Made by a program: the position numbers and the translations under genes. From Curvibacter sp. GWA2_63_95 (GTDB taxonomy: Bacteria; Pseudomonadota; Gammaproteobacteria; Burkholderiales; Burkholderiaceae_C): a DNA stretch of 59,204 bases. The DNA lies in assembly GCA_001795455.1 (NCBI GenBank), contig MGPB01000038.1, positions 32,707 through 91,910 of the forward strand, read 5' to 3'. Shown here piece after piece: positions 8,011-16,571 of the stretch; the stretch's first letter is position 1; the number at the start of each line of letters is the position of its first letter. The notes under the pieces were generated by a model. That model searched no databases. It saw only the letters and a list, made by a program, of their open reading frames with translations, and was not told the origin of the DNA.

Positions 8011-8604
8011 ATGCAAGCCCGGCGCCTGCGGGCTGCGGCCGAGGCGCTGGATGACCAGCCCATGCGCCTGCAGCAGCTGTTCCGGCTGCACGGCCGGGCG
8101 GGGCCGGGTGCCCTGTTGGTGGTGCTGGCGGTGCCTTGCCTGCTGCCTTTGCCGGGCGCAGGCACCCTGATGTCCCTGGGCCTGGCCGCGCTGGCCTGGA
8201 TGATCTGGCGCTACTTTCCGCGGCTGGTCATGCCGCGCAAGGTGGGGCGCTTGCAGCTGTCTGCCCCCATGGCACGCCGGGCCCTGCACACCCTGGCATG
8301 GCTCTACGAGCAGGCGGCGCGGGTGATGCGCGCGCGCTTGCGCTGGTGGGTGCAGCCCGGCCACCGCGTGTGGCTGGCGCCTTTGGTGGCTGCCATGGCC
8401 TGGGCCATTTTTCTCCCCATTCCGTTTGGCAACGTGGTGCCGGCGGTGGCCTTGCTCCTCATCGGTTTGGGGCTGGTGTTTGAAGATGGCTTGGCCGTGC
8501 TGGCAGGTGCCACACTGGGTGTCGCGTGGGCCCTGGCCCTGTCGGCCTTGGTGGTGAGCAGCGCCCAGTGGTTGCCGGGCGTGTGGAGCGGCTGGCCGGC
8601 TTAG
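8011..8604 (+). CDS. ExoD-like membrane protein
   Basis: About 197 residues with three to five hydrophobic segments. LQQLFRLHGRAGPGALLVVLA and the following LLPLPGAGTLMSL are typical of the ExoD family, first linked to exopolysaccharide production in rhizobia; its biochemical role remains unclear. The gene starts 11 bp after the TerC stop, so the pair is probably co-transcribed and shares the riboswitch. An in-frame GTG at 8002 is an alternative start three codons earlier. The C-terminal half has two long hydrophobic runs (MAWAIFLPIPFGNVVPAVAL and the one after it). Confidence 0.8.
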   Translation: MQARRLRAAAEALDDQPMRLQQLFRLHGRAGPGALLVVLAVPCLLPLPGAGTLMSLGLAALAWMIWRYFPRLVMPRKVGRLQLSAPMARRALHTLAWLYEQAARVMRARLRWWVQPGHRVWLAPLVAAMAWAIFLPIPFGNVVPAVALLLIGLGLVFEDGLAVLAGATLGVAWALALSALVVSSAQWLPGVWSGWPA

Positions 8605-8694
8605 CCGTGGTGGTGTGAGTCGCAGCGCCAGGGTGCGCTCCCGTTCCGGATACACCACAGGCAGAGGCCAGGCGCTTGCGGCGATAGGCCTAAT

Positions 8695-8713
8695 TGGTAA
8701 TAATTCGCATTTA
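8695..8713 (+). promoter_or_regulatory. Candidate Fur box upstream of the ECF sigma gene
   Basis: TGGTAATAATTCGCATTTA lies 68-86 bp before the sigma factor start. It resembles the 19-bp iron box and the AATAATT-GCATT form often seen before FecI-type sigma genes. The next genes are an iron-type sigma/anti-sigma/receptor set, which supports Fur control. The match is by eye. Confidence 0.55.
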
Positions 8714-8780
8714 GACTATTCCACTGCCTTCTGCCTGCCTGCTGTCCGAGCCCGGATGGTTATGCCCGGCCCAAGCCTCC

Positions 8781-9299
8781 ATGTCCGTCGCCCCTCCCAT
8801 GCAGACCGTCAGCACCCTCTACCTGGAGCACCACCCCTGGTTGCTGGGCTGGCTGCGCCGCAAGCTGGGCTGCCCGCACAACGCGGCCGATCTCAGCCAC
8901 GACACCTTTGTGCGCGTGCTGGGGCAGCCGCAAGCGCTGGCCCAGGTGCGCGAGCCGCGCGCCTGGCTCACCACCATTGCACGCGGCCTGGCGGTAGACC
9001 AGGCACGCCGCCAGACCCTAGAACGCGCCTATCTCGAAGCCTTGGCGGGCCTGCCCGAGAGCCACACTCCCAGCACCGAGGACCAGGCCATGCTGATCAA
9101 CTGCCTGGCCCGCATTGACGCCATGCTGGACGGCCTGCACCCCAAGGCGCGCACCGTGCTGCTGCTGTCGCGGCTTGATGGACTGGGCTACGTGGCCATT
9201 GCCCAGCAAATGGGCGTGAGCCTGAGCACGGTGGAGAAACACATGGCCACCGCGCTGCGCCACTGCATGGCCATGCGGGCCGAGCTGCCATGGGCCTGA
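8781..9299 (+). CDS. ECF sigma factor, FecI-like
   Basis: A 172-residue RNA polymerase sigma factor of the iron-starvation ECF group. Region 2 spans about residues 10-75 (YLEHHPWLLGWLRRKLGC, then DLSHDTFVRVL and an RAWLTTIARGLAVDQARR segment). Region 4 is about residues 115-165, with the helix-turn-helix GYVAIAQQMGVSLSTVEKHM. It directs transcription of the downstream receptor when the receptor and FecR signal that a ferric siderophore is bound. The last 10 bp overlap the fecR-like gene, so the two are translationally coupled. A candidate Fur site lies upstream. Confidence 0.93.
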   Translation: MSVAPPMQTVSTLYLEHHPWLLGWLRRKLGCPHNAADLSHDTFVRVLGQPQALAQVREPRAWLTTIARGLAVDQARRQTLERAYLEALAGLPESHTPSTEDQAMLINCLARIDAMLDGLHPKARTVLLLSRLDGLGYVAIAQQMGVSLSTVEKHMATALRHCMAMRAELPWA

Positions 9300-10291
9300 G
9301 CGCTCTGGACCAGGCGGTGCAATGGGCAGTGTGCCTGCAGTCTGGCACTGCGGGGGAGGCCGAACGCCAGGCCTGTGTCGCCTGGCGCCACGCCAGCCCG
9401 CTGCACGAACAAGCCTGGACGCAGGTGCAAGGGGTCGAACAGGCGTTTGGCGCCATCCCCACGGGCAGCGCCCGTATGGCCCGCCAGACGCTGGATGCCG
9501 CGCAGGCCAGCGGCAAAATCGCGTCGCGCCGGCGTGCCCTCAGCTTGCTGGGTGTGGGGGCACTGAGTGCGGCATCGGCCGCATTGGTGGCGCGGCAGGC
9601 CCCATGGCGCGAGGAGGCCAGTTATGCCAGCCGCCCCGGTGAACGGCGCAAGGTGCTGTTGGCCGACGGAACCCATCTGCAGCTCAACGCAGGCACGGCG
9701 GTGGATGTGGTGTTTACGCCGCTGCAGCGCCTCTTGGTGCTGCGCGAAGGCGAGATTTTTATCAACACCGGTGCCGACGCAGATGCCCTGGGCGGCAAGC
9801 GCCCGTTCTGGGTGCAGGCACAGCAAGTGCGTATGCAGGCCATTGGCACCGCGTTTGCCGTACGGCACACGTTGCACGCCCGTGGTGCGCCGCCCGCTAG
9901 CACCCAGTTGCATGTGCGCGAGGGCACCGTGGCCATCCACCTGGACGGCAAGGCGCCGCTGCGGGTGCAGGCTGGCGAAACCTACCGCCTGGACGGGCAG
10001 GGCACGGCCCCCATTACCCGTGTGCTGCAGCCCGACGCCGACCCCACCGCCTGGATGGACGGCGTGCTGGTGGCCAAACAAATGCGGCTGGACGCGCTTG
10101 CCGCGGCACTGTCGCGCTACCACGGTGCCCCAGTGCACTGCGCAGCCGATGTGGCGGGCCTGCGCGTGTCAGGCGTGTTCCAGCTCGACGGCCCCCAGGC
10201 CGTGCCCCGTGCGCTGGACGCGTTGGCGAACACGTTGCCAGTGCGCATTGGCGCCAATGTGCAAGGGACGCTGACGATCCTGCGCCGTTAA
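9290..10291 (+). CDS. FecR-type anti-sigma regulator
   Basis: A 333-residue inner-membrane signal relay. The N-terminal about 45 residues form the cytosolic FecR_N/DUF4880-like part that contacts the sigma factor (CVAWRHASPLHEQAW). A single hydrophobic segment follows the basic RRR at about residue 83. The periplasmic FecR domain runs from about 110 (RKVLLADGTHLQLNAGTAVD) to 210. The C-terminal about 75 residues, which in the family bind the receptor's signalling domain, resemble an STN fold (LRVSGVFQLDGPQAVPRALDAL). It overlaps the sigma gene by 10 bp and is followed by the receptor gene. Confidence 0.92.
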   Translation: MGLSALDQAVQWAVCLQSGTAGEAERQACVAWRHASPLHEQAWTQVQGVEQAFGAIPTGSARMARQTLDAAQASGKIASRRRALSLLGVGALSAASAALVARQAPWREEASYASRPGERRKVLLADGTHLQLNAGTAVDVVFTPLQRLLVLREGEIFINTGADADALGGKRPFWVQAQQVRMQAIGTAFAVRHTLHARGAPPASTQLHVREGTVAIHLDGKAPLRVQAGETYRLDGQGTAPITRVLQPDADPTAWMDGVLVAKQMRLDALAAALSRYHGAPVHCAADVAGLRVSGVFQLDGPQAVPRALDALANTLPVRIGANVQGTLTILRR

Positions 10292-10386
10292 AAAATTTGC
10301 GCTCAGGGTTACGGGTTTTGCGGGGCCCGTTCGGCATAAAGGGGACAGCAACCTTTTTAACCGAACGTCTTGTGAACCCCACTGCC

Positions 10387-12822
10387 ATGCCTACCCGCCA
10401 TCCCCTTGCCTCACTGATCCACGCCTTGCTCATCCACGGCGTGTTGGCTGGCACCGTAGCCGCCGCCACGCCAGGTGCACCCGAAGCACCCGCCCCCGGG
10501 GATGCCAGTCGCGCAGCCCAGCTTGTGCGCAAGCCCTACAACCTGCCCGCCGCCAGCCTGGAGGACGCGCTCAACGCCTTCTCGCGCCAGGCCGGTGTCA
10601 CGCTGTCGTTTAACCCGGCCCTGGTCGCTGGCAAAAGCGCCCCCGCGCTGGCAGGCCAGTACTGCGTGGCCGAAGGTTTTACGGCGCTGCTGCTTGGCAG
10701 CGGCATCAGCGCTGTGGCGCAGACGCCAGGAACCTATGGCTTGCGGGGCGCGAACAGCGAGCCCGCGGCTGGTGGGGTGAAGAGCCTGGCAGAAGTCACG
10801 GTGGCCGGCACACGGGACCCCAATTTGCTGTACAAACCCTTTGCCGGCGGGCAGGTTGCCAAAGGTGCGCGCCTGGGCGCGCTGGGCAATACCGAGCTGC
10901 TGGATGCCCCCTTTGCCATCAGCGGCTACACCGAGCAGGCGGTGCGCGACGTGCAGGCTCGGCGCTTGATTGACGTGCTGGCGGTCGACCCGGCCGTGCG
11001 GTCCACCAACTCGGAAAGCAATGCGGTTGATGTGCTGTTTTTGCGCGGCCAATACCTGCTGAGCGCCGACGTGTCTTTCAACGAAACCTTTGCGGTGGTC
11101 GATACACGGCGCATTGCGATGGAGCAGTTTGAGCGTGTGGAAGTGCTGAAGGGCCCCAGTGCGCTACTCAATGGCATCAGCCCGAACAGCACCACCAATT
11201 GCGGCGCCATCAACCTGGTGCCCAAGCGCGGGACCGATGTTCCTCTGACCCGGCTGACCCTCTCCGGCTCCTCCCACGGCCAGGCCGGTGGGCATGTGGA
11301 TGTGGGTCGCCGGTTTGGCGAGGAGCACGAGTGGGGGCTGCGCATCAACGCGGCCAAACGAGAAGGCGCGACCGGCGTGGTGGCAGAAAAAGTGGGCGCC
11401 GAGCATCTGTCGGTGGCACTGGACTACGCCGGCGACAAGCTGCGTGCCAGTGTGGACGTGGCCCAAAACCGCCGCCAGTTCGATGGGTTTCCGCAGTTTC
11501 ACCGGTTCAACGCCGGTTTCGAACTCCCCGCGCCGCCCACCACCACACAGGCCATCAGCCAGGCGTGGGACAGCAGCGACACCGAAAGCGTGTCTCTCGT
11601 CACCCGGCTGGAGTACGACCTCACGCCCGACTCTACGGTGTTTGGTGTGCTGGGGGGTGTGAACTACAAAGAATCCAACCTCAACGCGGGCAGCACCCGT
11701 CTGATCGCGGCCAATGGCAACTTCACCGCACAGCCCAGCGTCTTCGCCACGGGGTCCAACATGCGTTCTGGGGAGCTGGGCTGGCGGGTGCGGTTCAACA
11801 CCGGCCAGGTCAAACACCAGATGGTGCTGGGGTATTCACGCTTCACCGGCGATGGGCAAAGCCTGACCCGCACGATTGGCAGTGCCTTCACCAGCAACCT
11901 GTACAACCCAGTGTTTGTGGCAGCGCCCACACCGCCCACCGGATTGCCGTTTCTGCGTTTTCAGGACACGACCTCGGACAGCGTGAGTCTGGTGGACTCC
12001 ATGCACCTGCTGGACGACCGCCTGCACATGGTAGCCGGGCTGCGCTACCAGAAGCTGGACATTGGCGAGTACGCCTCGGGAGTGGAAGTGCGCCGGTTCA
12101 TGCAGTCGGCCATGGCCCCCTCGGTGGGCGCCAGTTACAAGCTGATGCCCACCACGTCGGTGTACGCCAACTATGCCGAAGGGCTCTCGCAAGGGCCGGT
12201 GGCGGGGGGCACTACGGCCAACAAGGGCGAGGTCTTCCCCCCGTTCAAGGGCAAACAAGTTGAAGCCGGCCTGAAATACGACGCAGGCGGGTTTGGGGCC
12301 AGTGCAGCGCTGTTCCAGATTTTGCAGCCGGTGTCCTTTGTCAACAGCGCCAATTACCTGGTGATGGATGGCGAGCAGGTCAACCGTGGTGTGGAGCTGT
12401 CGGTGTTTGGCGAGGTGGCCAAAGGCATGCGCCTGAATGCGGGGCTGGCCCTGTTTGACGCGTTGCAATCCAAAACCCTGAATGCTGCCAACGATGGAAA
12501 AAAGGCCATCGGCATTCCAGACTACAGCCTGGTGCTGGGCGGTGAATGGGATGTGCGAACCTGGCCGGGCCTGACCCTGACGGGGCGCTACACCAAGGTG
12601 GACAAGCAGTACGCCAGTGCAGACAACACACAGAGCATCCCCGCCTTCGACACTTATGACCTGGGCTTGCGCTACAGCACCCGCGTGGCGGGCAAGTCGA
12701 CGGTGTTCCGCGTTTCCATCGAGAACGTGACCGATTCGTCCCATTGGCTTGCGGTGCGCACGGGTTTCCTGACCCGCAGCACGCCCCGCACGGCCTTGTT
12801 CTCGGTCAGCACGGAGTTCTAA
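10387..12822 (+). CDS. TonB-dependent ferric siderophore receptor with signalling domain
   Basis: An outer-membrane transducer of about 811 residues. A signal peptide covers about residues 1-25. An STN signalling domain follows (YNLPAASLEDALNAFSRQAG, about 49-110), so it is a FecA/FpvA-type receptor that reports to FecR. The plug domain starts near AEVTVAGTRD and contains VLKGPSALLNGI. The rest is a beta-barrel ending in phenylalanine (LFSVSTEF), as expected for BAM recognition. The start is taken at the ATG before PTRHPLASL; a GTG at 10372 is possible. Organisation sigma-fecR-receptor-PepSY supports a self-regulated siderophore uptake system; the siderophore is unknown and no biosynthesis genes are present. 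Confidence 0.93.
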   Translation: MPTRHPLASLIHALLIHGVLAGTVAAATPGAPEAPAPGDASRAAQLVRKPYNLPAASLEDALNAFSRQAGVTLSFNPALVAGKSAPALAGQYCVAEGFTALLLGSGISAVAQTPGTYGLRGANSEPAAGGVKSLAEVTVAGTRDPNLLYKPFAGGQVAKGARLGALGNTELLDAPFAISGYTEQAVRDVQARRLIDVLAVDPAVRSTNSESNAVDVLFLRGQYLLSADVSFNETFAVVDTRRIAMEQFERVEVLKGPSALLNGISPNSTTNCGAINLVPKRGTDVPLTRLTLSGSSHGQAGGHVDVGRRFGEEHEWGLRINAAKREGATGVVAEKVGAEHLSVALDYAGDKLRASVDVAQNRRQFDGFPQFHRFNAGFELPAPPTTTQAISQAWDSSDTESVSLVTRLEYDLTPDSTVFGVLGGVNYKESNLNAGSTRLIAANGNFTAQPSVFATGSNMRSGELGWRVRFNTGQVKHQMVLGYSRFTGDGQSLTRTIGSAFTSNLYNPVFVAAPTPPTGLPFLRFQDTTSDSVSLVDSMHLLDDRLHMVAGLRYQKLDIGEYASGVEVRRFMQSAMAPSVGASYKLMPTTSVYANYAEGLSQGPVAGGTTANKGEVFPPFKGKQVEAGLKYDAGGFGASAALFQILQPVSFVNSANYLVMDGEQVNRGVELSVFGEVAKGMRLNAGLALFDALQSKTLNAANDGKKAIGIPDYSLVLGGEWDVRTWPGLTLTGRYTKVDKQYASADNTQSIPAFDTYDLGLRYSTRVAGKSTVFRVSIENVTDSSHWLAVRTGFLTRSTPRTALFSVSTEF

Positions 12823-12832
12823 GGGCTTGTTG

Positions 12833-14167
12833 ATGCGCCCCTTCTGGACCTTTTTGCACCGCTGGGTAGGGCTGAGCACCGCCGTGTTCTTGTTCCTCAC
12901 GGGGGTGACCGGTGCGGTCATCTCGTGGGACCACGAGCTGGACGCCTGGCTCAACCCGCATTTGACCGCTGCCCAGCCTAACCCCGAGGGGCTGCCAAGT
13001 ATCTCCACGCTGGAGCTGGCGCGCCAGATCGAGCAGCGCCACCCCATGGTGACCGTGCGGTTTATCCCGCTGCACGTGGAGCCGGGCCGCAGCGTGGCCT
13101 TCGGCGTGGCGCCCAGGGTCAACCCCGCCACCCAAAAACTGCACGAACCCGGCTTTAACCAGGTCTTTGTCGACCCGGTGAGTGGTCAAGAACTGGGCCA
13201 GCGCCAGTGGGGGGCCGTCTGGCCCATCAGCAGAGAAACTTTTGTCTCCTTTCTCTACAAGTTCCACCACACCCTGCACCTGCCCGAGATGTGGGGCATA
13301 GACCGCTGGGGTACCTGGCTGCTGGGAGGCGTGGCGATTCTGTGGACGCTGGACTGTTTTGTGGGCGCCTACCTGACGCTGCCGGTGCGCAGAAAGGTCA
13401 AGCCCCAGCCGGGCAATGGCCTGGTTGGTGACGAAGTGGTCGCCTTGAAAACGGGCAAAGGCTGGTGGCAGCTGTGGGCGCCGGCGTGGAAGATTCGCAG
13501 CCGCGCCGGTGCCTACAAACTCAACTTTGATATGCACCGGGCCGTGAGTTTGTGGACTTGGGGGCTGCTGTTCATCGTGGCATTCACCGCGTTCTCGCTC
13601 AACCTGAACCGCGAGATCTTCCGCCCGCTCCTCACCACCTTTTCGCAGGTGTCTCCCAACCCCTTTACGCAGCGCAAACCTGCCCCCAAACACCAGCCGA
13701 TCCTTCCCGTGCTGGACTATGCGCAGGCCCTGGCGCAGGCCACGGCCGATGCCCAGGCCAAAGGCTGGCCCGAGCCCCCAGGCAGTGTGTTTTACAGCCA
13801 GAGCCTGGGTATCTACGGCATTGACTTTTTCCAGCCCGACACGACCCCGGGCTCCGTCAACAAGCGCCTGTACTACGACGGCCGGGATGGTCGTTTTGTC
13901 GGGGAGCGCCTGTTGTGGACGGGCTCGGTCGCTGACATCTTTCTGCAGGCGCAGTTTCCGCTGCACAGCGGGCGCATTCTGGGCTTGCCGGGTCGCATCC
14001 TGATTTCGCTGTTGGGCGTGGTGGTGGCCATGCTCAGCGTCACCGGGGTCTACATTTGGTGGAAAAAACGCCGGGCCCGATGGGCGGTGGTCCGCCGCTC
14101 TGCCGCTACGCCCGAGCCTCGGCAGACCTCTCGCCCCGCTGGGAGCGATGATATATGGGTCAAATAG
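12833..14167 (+). CDS. PepSY-associated membrane protein (siderophore reductase type)
   Basis: About 444 residues with four membrane spans: near residues 10-30 (LSTAVFLFLTGVTGAVISW), 158-180, 235-255 and 380-400 (LISLLGVVVAMLSVTGVYIW). WDHELDAWLNP after the first span and FHHTLHLP are PepSY_TM-family features. Such proteins accompany TonB receptors and are proposed or shown in some cases to reduce ferric siderophores at the inner membrane. An AAGGG ribosome site sits 7 bp before the ATG at 12833, so I prefer it to the TTG codons just upstream. It follows the receptor gene by 10 bp and closes the iron operon. Its stop codon lies inside an element A copy. Confidence 0.9.
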   Translation: MRPFWTFLHRWVGLSTAVFLFLTGVTGAVISWDHELDAWLNPHLTAAQPNPEGLPSISTLELARQIEQRHPMVTVRFIPLHVEPGRSVAFGVAPRVNPATQKLHEPGFNQVFVDPVSGQELGQRQWGAVWPISRETFVSFLYKFHHTLHLPEMWGIDRWGTWLLGGVAILWTLDCFVGAYLTLPVRRKVKPQPGNGLVGDEVVALKTGKGWWQLWAPAWKIRSRAGAYKLNFDMHRAVSLWTWGLLFIVAFTAFSLNLNREIFRPLLTTFSQVSPNPFTQRKPAPKHQPILPVLDYAQALAQATADAQAKGWPEPPGSVFYSQSLGIYGIDFFQPDTTPGSVNKRLYYDGRDGRFVGERLLWTGSVADIFLQAQFPLHSGRILGLPGRILISLLGVVVAMLSVTGVYIWWKKRRARWAVVRRSAATPEPRQTSRPAGSDDIWVK

Positions 14168-14217
14168 GGCTCTAGAGCCGGTGGATATTGCGCAAACAGC
14201 TCCTGTTTTAATAGCAA
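14160..14217 (-). repeat. Dispersed element A, copy 3, between convergent gene ends
   Basis: The minus-strand reading has TTGCTATTAAAACAGGAGCTGT-TGCGCAATATCCACCGG and the CTAGAGCCC block. It contains the TAG stop of the PepSY gene and ends 10 bp from the stop of the DUF2520 gene on the opposite strand. Confidence 0.8.
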
Positions 14218-14227
14218 ATTACGCCGC

Positions 14228-15049
14228 CTAGTGCCCCGCCAGCCGCAGCGTCAGCGCGCTCAGGGCCTGGTAGGCCTCGCCGGCGAGCGGGTCCCAGTCG
14301 CGCACCACCTGCGCCTGCCGGGCGATGGCCGGCAGGTCGCCGCGCGCCGCGGGCCCGGTCAGGGCGCCGGCCGGGCCCAGGCGGGTGATGTTGTCCACCG
14401 CATTGCGCAGCAGGCTGGCGCGCAGCTGGGGCAGCAGCTCGGCGGGCACGCCCGTGGCCTGCCACGCGTCCTCGGCCACGGCTTGCAGCACGGGCAAAAA
14501 GTTGGTGGCAAACACGGCCGCTGCGTGGTACAGCACCTTGTCTTCGCTGGCCACGGCAAAACACTGGGCGCCAATGGCGGCAAAGGCGGGCTCCAGCACG
14601 GCGCGGGCGGAGGCATCCCCCTCCAGCGCGCAGGCGGTGCCGGCAAACTGCTGCACCGCCGTCGGCACATCGGCAAAGCTCAGGATGCAGTGCGCGCTGG
14701 CCGTGCGCCAGCCCAGATCGGCCAGGGGCTGCAGGCTGCTGGCGTTTTGCGCGCCGCTGCAGTGAAAGACGACGGGGTTGGTGGCCGCGCCAGCTTGCAG
14801 GGTGGCCGCCAGCGTGGCTGCCACGGCGGCGATGCGGGCATCCTGCACGGCCACCATCCAGACATCGGCGGGGCGCATGTCTGCCAGCCAGGACACGGGG
14901 CGCCCGCTGCCGATGGCGGCGCAGGCCTCGCTGGCGCTCTCGGGGCGGCTGGTCAGCACGTCCTGGATCTCGAAAACGCCATGCCGGGCCCACCGCGTGG
15001 CCAGGGTGCGGCCCACGCGGCCGGCGCCCACAAGGTTGAGGGTTGTCAC
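14228..15049 (-). CDS. Rossmann-fold DUF2520-domain protein
   Basis: About 273 residues. The N-terminus TLNLVGAGRVGRTLATRW is a dinucleotide-binding glycine loop (GAGRVG) like that of F420/NADP-dependent reductases. The C-terminal half (SEDKVLYHAAAVFATNFLPVL and the NITRLGPAGALTGPAARGD segment) is the DUF2520 domain, related to 6-phosphogluconate-dehydrogenase-like helical domains. Substrate unknown. I prefer the GTG start at 15049 because the family begins right at this strand; an ATG at 15088 would add 13 residues and almost touch the divergent epimerase gene at 15095. Confidence 0.85.
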   Translation of the reverse strand: MTTLNLVGAGRVGRTLATRWARHGVFEIQDVLTSRPESASEACAAIGSGRPVSWLADMRPADVWMVAVQDARIAAVAATLAATLQAGAATNPVVFHCSGAQNASSLQPLADLGWRTASAHCILSFADVPTAVQQFAGTACALEGDASARAVLEPAFAAIGAQCFAVASEDKVLYHAAAVFATNFLPVLQAVAEDAWQATGVPAELLPQLRASLLRNAVDNITRLGPAGALTGPAARGDLPAIARQAQVVRDWDPLAGEAYQALSALTLRLAGH

Positions 15050-15094
15050 GGGAAGTTCGCTCACAAAAGGGACAGGCACCGCTACCATGGCGCC

Positions 15095-15949
15095 ATGAAA
15101 AAGATACTGGTTACAGGCGGCACCGGTGCCGTCGGCAAATACATTGTGGACGATCTGGCGCAGCATGGGTACACCGTGGGGGTGCTGGACCTGGCCGCAC
15201 CCGCCCGCCGTGATGTGGTGCACCACGCAGTCGATGTGCTGCAGCTGGACGCGGTGCTGCAGGCCATGGCCGGCTACGACGCCGTCATGCACGTGGCGGG
15301 CATTCCGCACCCGCTCAACGACCCGGCCAAACGCGTGTTTGATGTGAACGTGAACGGCACATTTAACGTGCTGGAGGCAGCAGCCCAGCATGGCATTGGC
15401 AAGGTGGTGTTCACCTCCAGCGAGTCGACCATGGGCTTTGCGTTTGCCACGCACCGGCTGGCGCCGCTGTACATCCCCGTGGACGAAGCGCATGCTGCGC
15501 GCCCGCAAGACCCCTATGGTCTGAGCAAGGTGGTGAGCGAGCAGATCTGCAAGACCTACACCGCGCGTTACGGCATGCGCACCGTCTGCCTGCGCATGCC
15601 CTGGGTCTGGCTGCCCGACGATGCGCAGCGCCCCTTCTACCGAACGCTGGTGGCCGAGTACGCCAACTGGCACAAAAATCTCTGGACCTTTGTCGACGCG
15701 CGCGACGTGGCCACGGCCCACCGCCTGGCGCTGGAGGTGGAGCTGGAGAACCCGCACGAAGCCTTCTTCATCACCGGCCCGCACAACTGGACGGGTCAGG
15801 ACGGCCGCGCGCTGATGGCCGAGTTCTGGCCCGAGGTGACCGAGTTTGCGCCGGACTTTGCGGGCACGGCCCCGCTGATCTCGCACGCCAAGGCGGCGCG
15901 CCTGTTGGGTTATGCGCCGCAGTACAGCGTCAAGGACGTGCTGGGCTGA
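15095..15949 (+). CDS. NAD-dependent epimerase/dehydratase family protein
   Basis: A 284-residue extended short-chain dehydrogenase. TGGTGAVGKYI near the N-terminus is the GxxGxxG cofactor loop. The active-site segment is TSSESTMGF, with the YxxxK pair as DPYGLSKVV (Tyr about 149, Lys 153), so the Ser/Tyr/Lys triad is present. The NVNGTFNVLEAA motif is also typical. The substrate may be a nucleotide sugar or a related hydroxy compound; the sequence does not decide. It is divergent from the DUF2520 gene, and its last 20 bp overlap the end of the convergent PAP2-like gene. Confidence 0.9.
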   Translation: MKKILVTGGTGAVGKYIVDDLAQHGYTVGVLDLAAPARRDVVHHAVDVLQLDAVLQAMAGYDAVMHVAGIPHPLNDPAKRVFDVNVNGTFNVLEAAAQHGIGKVVFTSSESTMGFAFATHRLAPLYIPVDEAHAARPQDPYGLSKVVSEQICKTYTARYGMRTVCLRMPWVWLPDDAQRPFYRTLVAEYANWHKNLWTFVDARDVATAHRLALEVELENPHEAFFITGPHNWTGQDGRALMAEFWPEVTEFAPDFAGTAPLISHAKAARLLGYAPQYSVKDVLG

Positions 15950-16571
15950 GCGGGCCCACTCCGTGCAGGTCTGCACGCGTGAAGGGCTGGGGCTGGCCGG
16001 ACAGCCACAGCGCCACGCGCACTTCCCAGCTGTGGGATGGCAGGTAGGTGGCGGCCGGTGTGTGGAAGGAACCCAGCAGCAGCAAGGGCGCCACGATGAG
16101 CGCCGGGTGGCGCGGGCGCGCTGCCCCCAGTGCCAGCAGCACGCTGGCGGCCACAGCACAGCCCAGCAGCCAGGCCAGCGCCACTTCGCTGGGGCTGTGC
16201 GCCTCTACCACCACGCGCGAAATGCCCACCGCAGTGGCCAGGCCAGCGCCCATCACTGCACCCCAATGGCCCAGCCCGGGCAGGCCGCGCAGCAGCAGGG
16301 GCAACAAGGCGGCGGCCAGCAGGGTGTGGCCGCTCACGCCGGTGAAGTCCCAGGCCGCAATCCCCACGCCCCAGCCATAAAAGGCAATCTTGCTGACCAG
16401 GGTCACACCCACCGCGGTGCCCAGCGTCAGCACCAGCCATTGCAATGCACGGGTCTGCCGCGTGCGCCACAGCCCCCACATCAGCAGCAAGCAGGCGGGC
16501 AGCAAGAGGCTCGACGAGCCCAGGTGGGTGACGGTCCACCAGGTGGCACCGGCAAACTGTTCCAGGCTCAT
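15930..16571 (-). CDS. PAP2-like membrane protein with degenerate motifs
   Basis: A 213-residue hydrophobic protein. Its motif 2 reads VSGHT rather than PSGHT, and motif 3 reads SRVVVEAHSPSE, with Glu in place of the usual Asp. Motif 1 (K-x6-RP) is not recognisable: the Lys in SKIAFYGWGVG is not followed by Arg-Pro. It therefore belongs to the PAP2 superfamily but may be a divergent phosphatase or inactive. The ATG at 16571 overlaps the stop of the upstream SrkA-like gene (ATGA), so its translation was coupled to that gene before the latter was broken. Confidence 0.82.
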   Translation of the reverse strand: MSLEQFAGATWWTVTHLGSSSLLLPACLLLMWGLWRTRQTRALQWLVLTLGTAVGVTLVSKIAFYGWGVGIAAWDFTGVSGHTLLAAALLPLLLRGLPGLGHWGAVMGAGLATAVGISRVVVEAHSPSEVALAWLLGCAVAASVLLALGAARPRHPALIVAPLLLLGSFHTPAATYLPSHSWEVRVALWLSGQPQPFTRADLHGVGPLSPARP

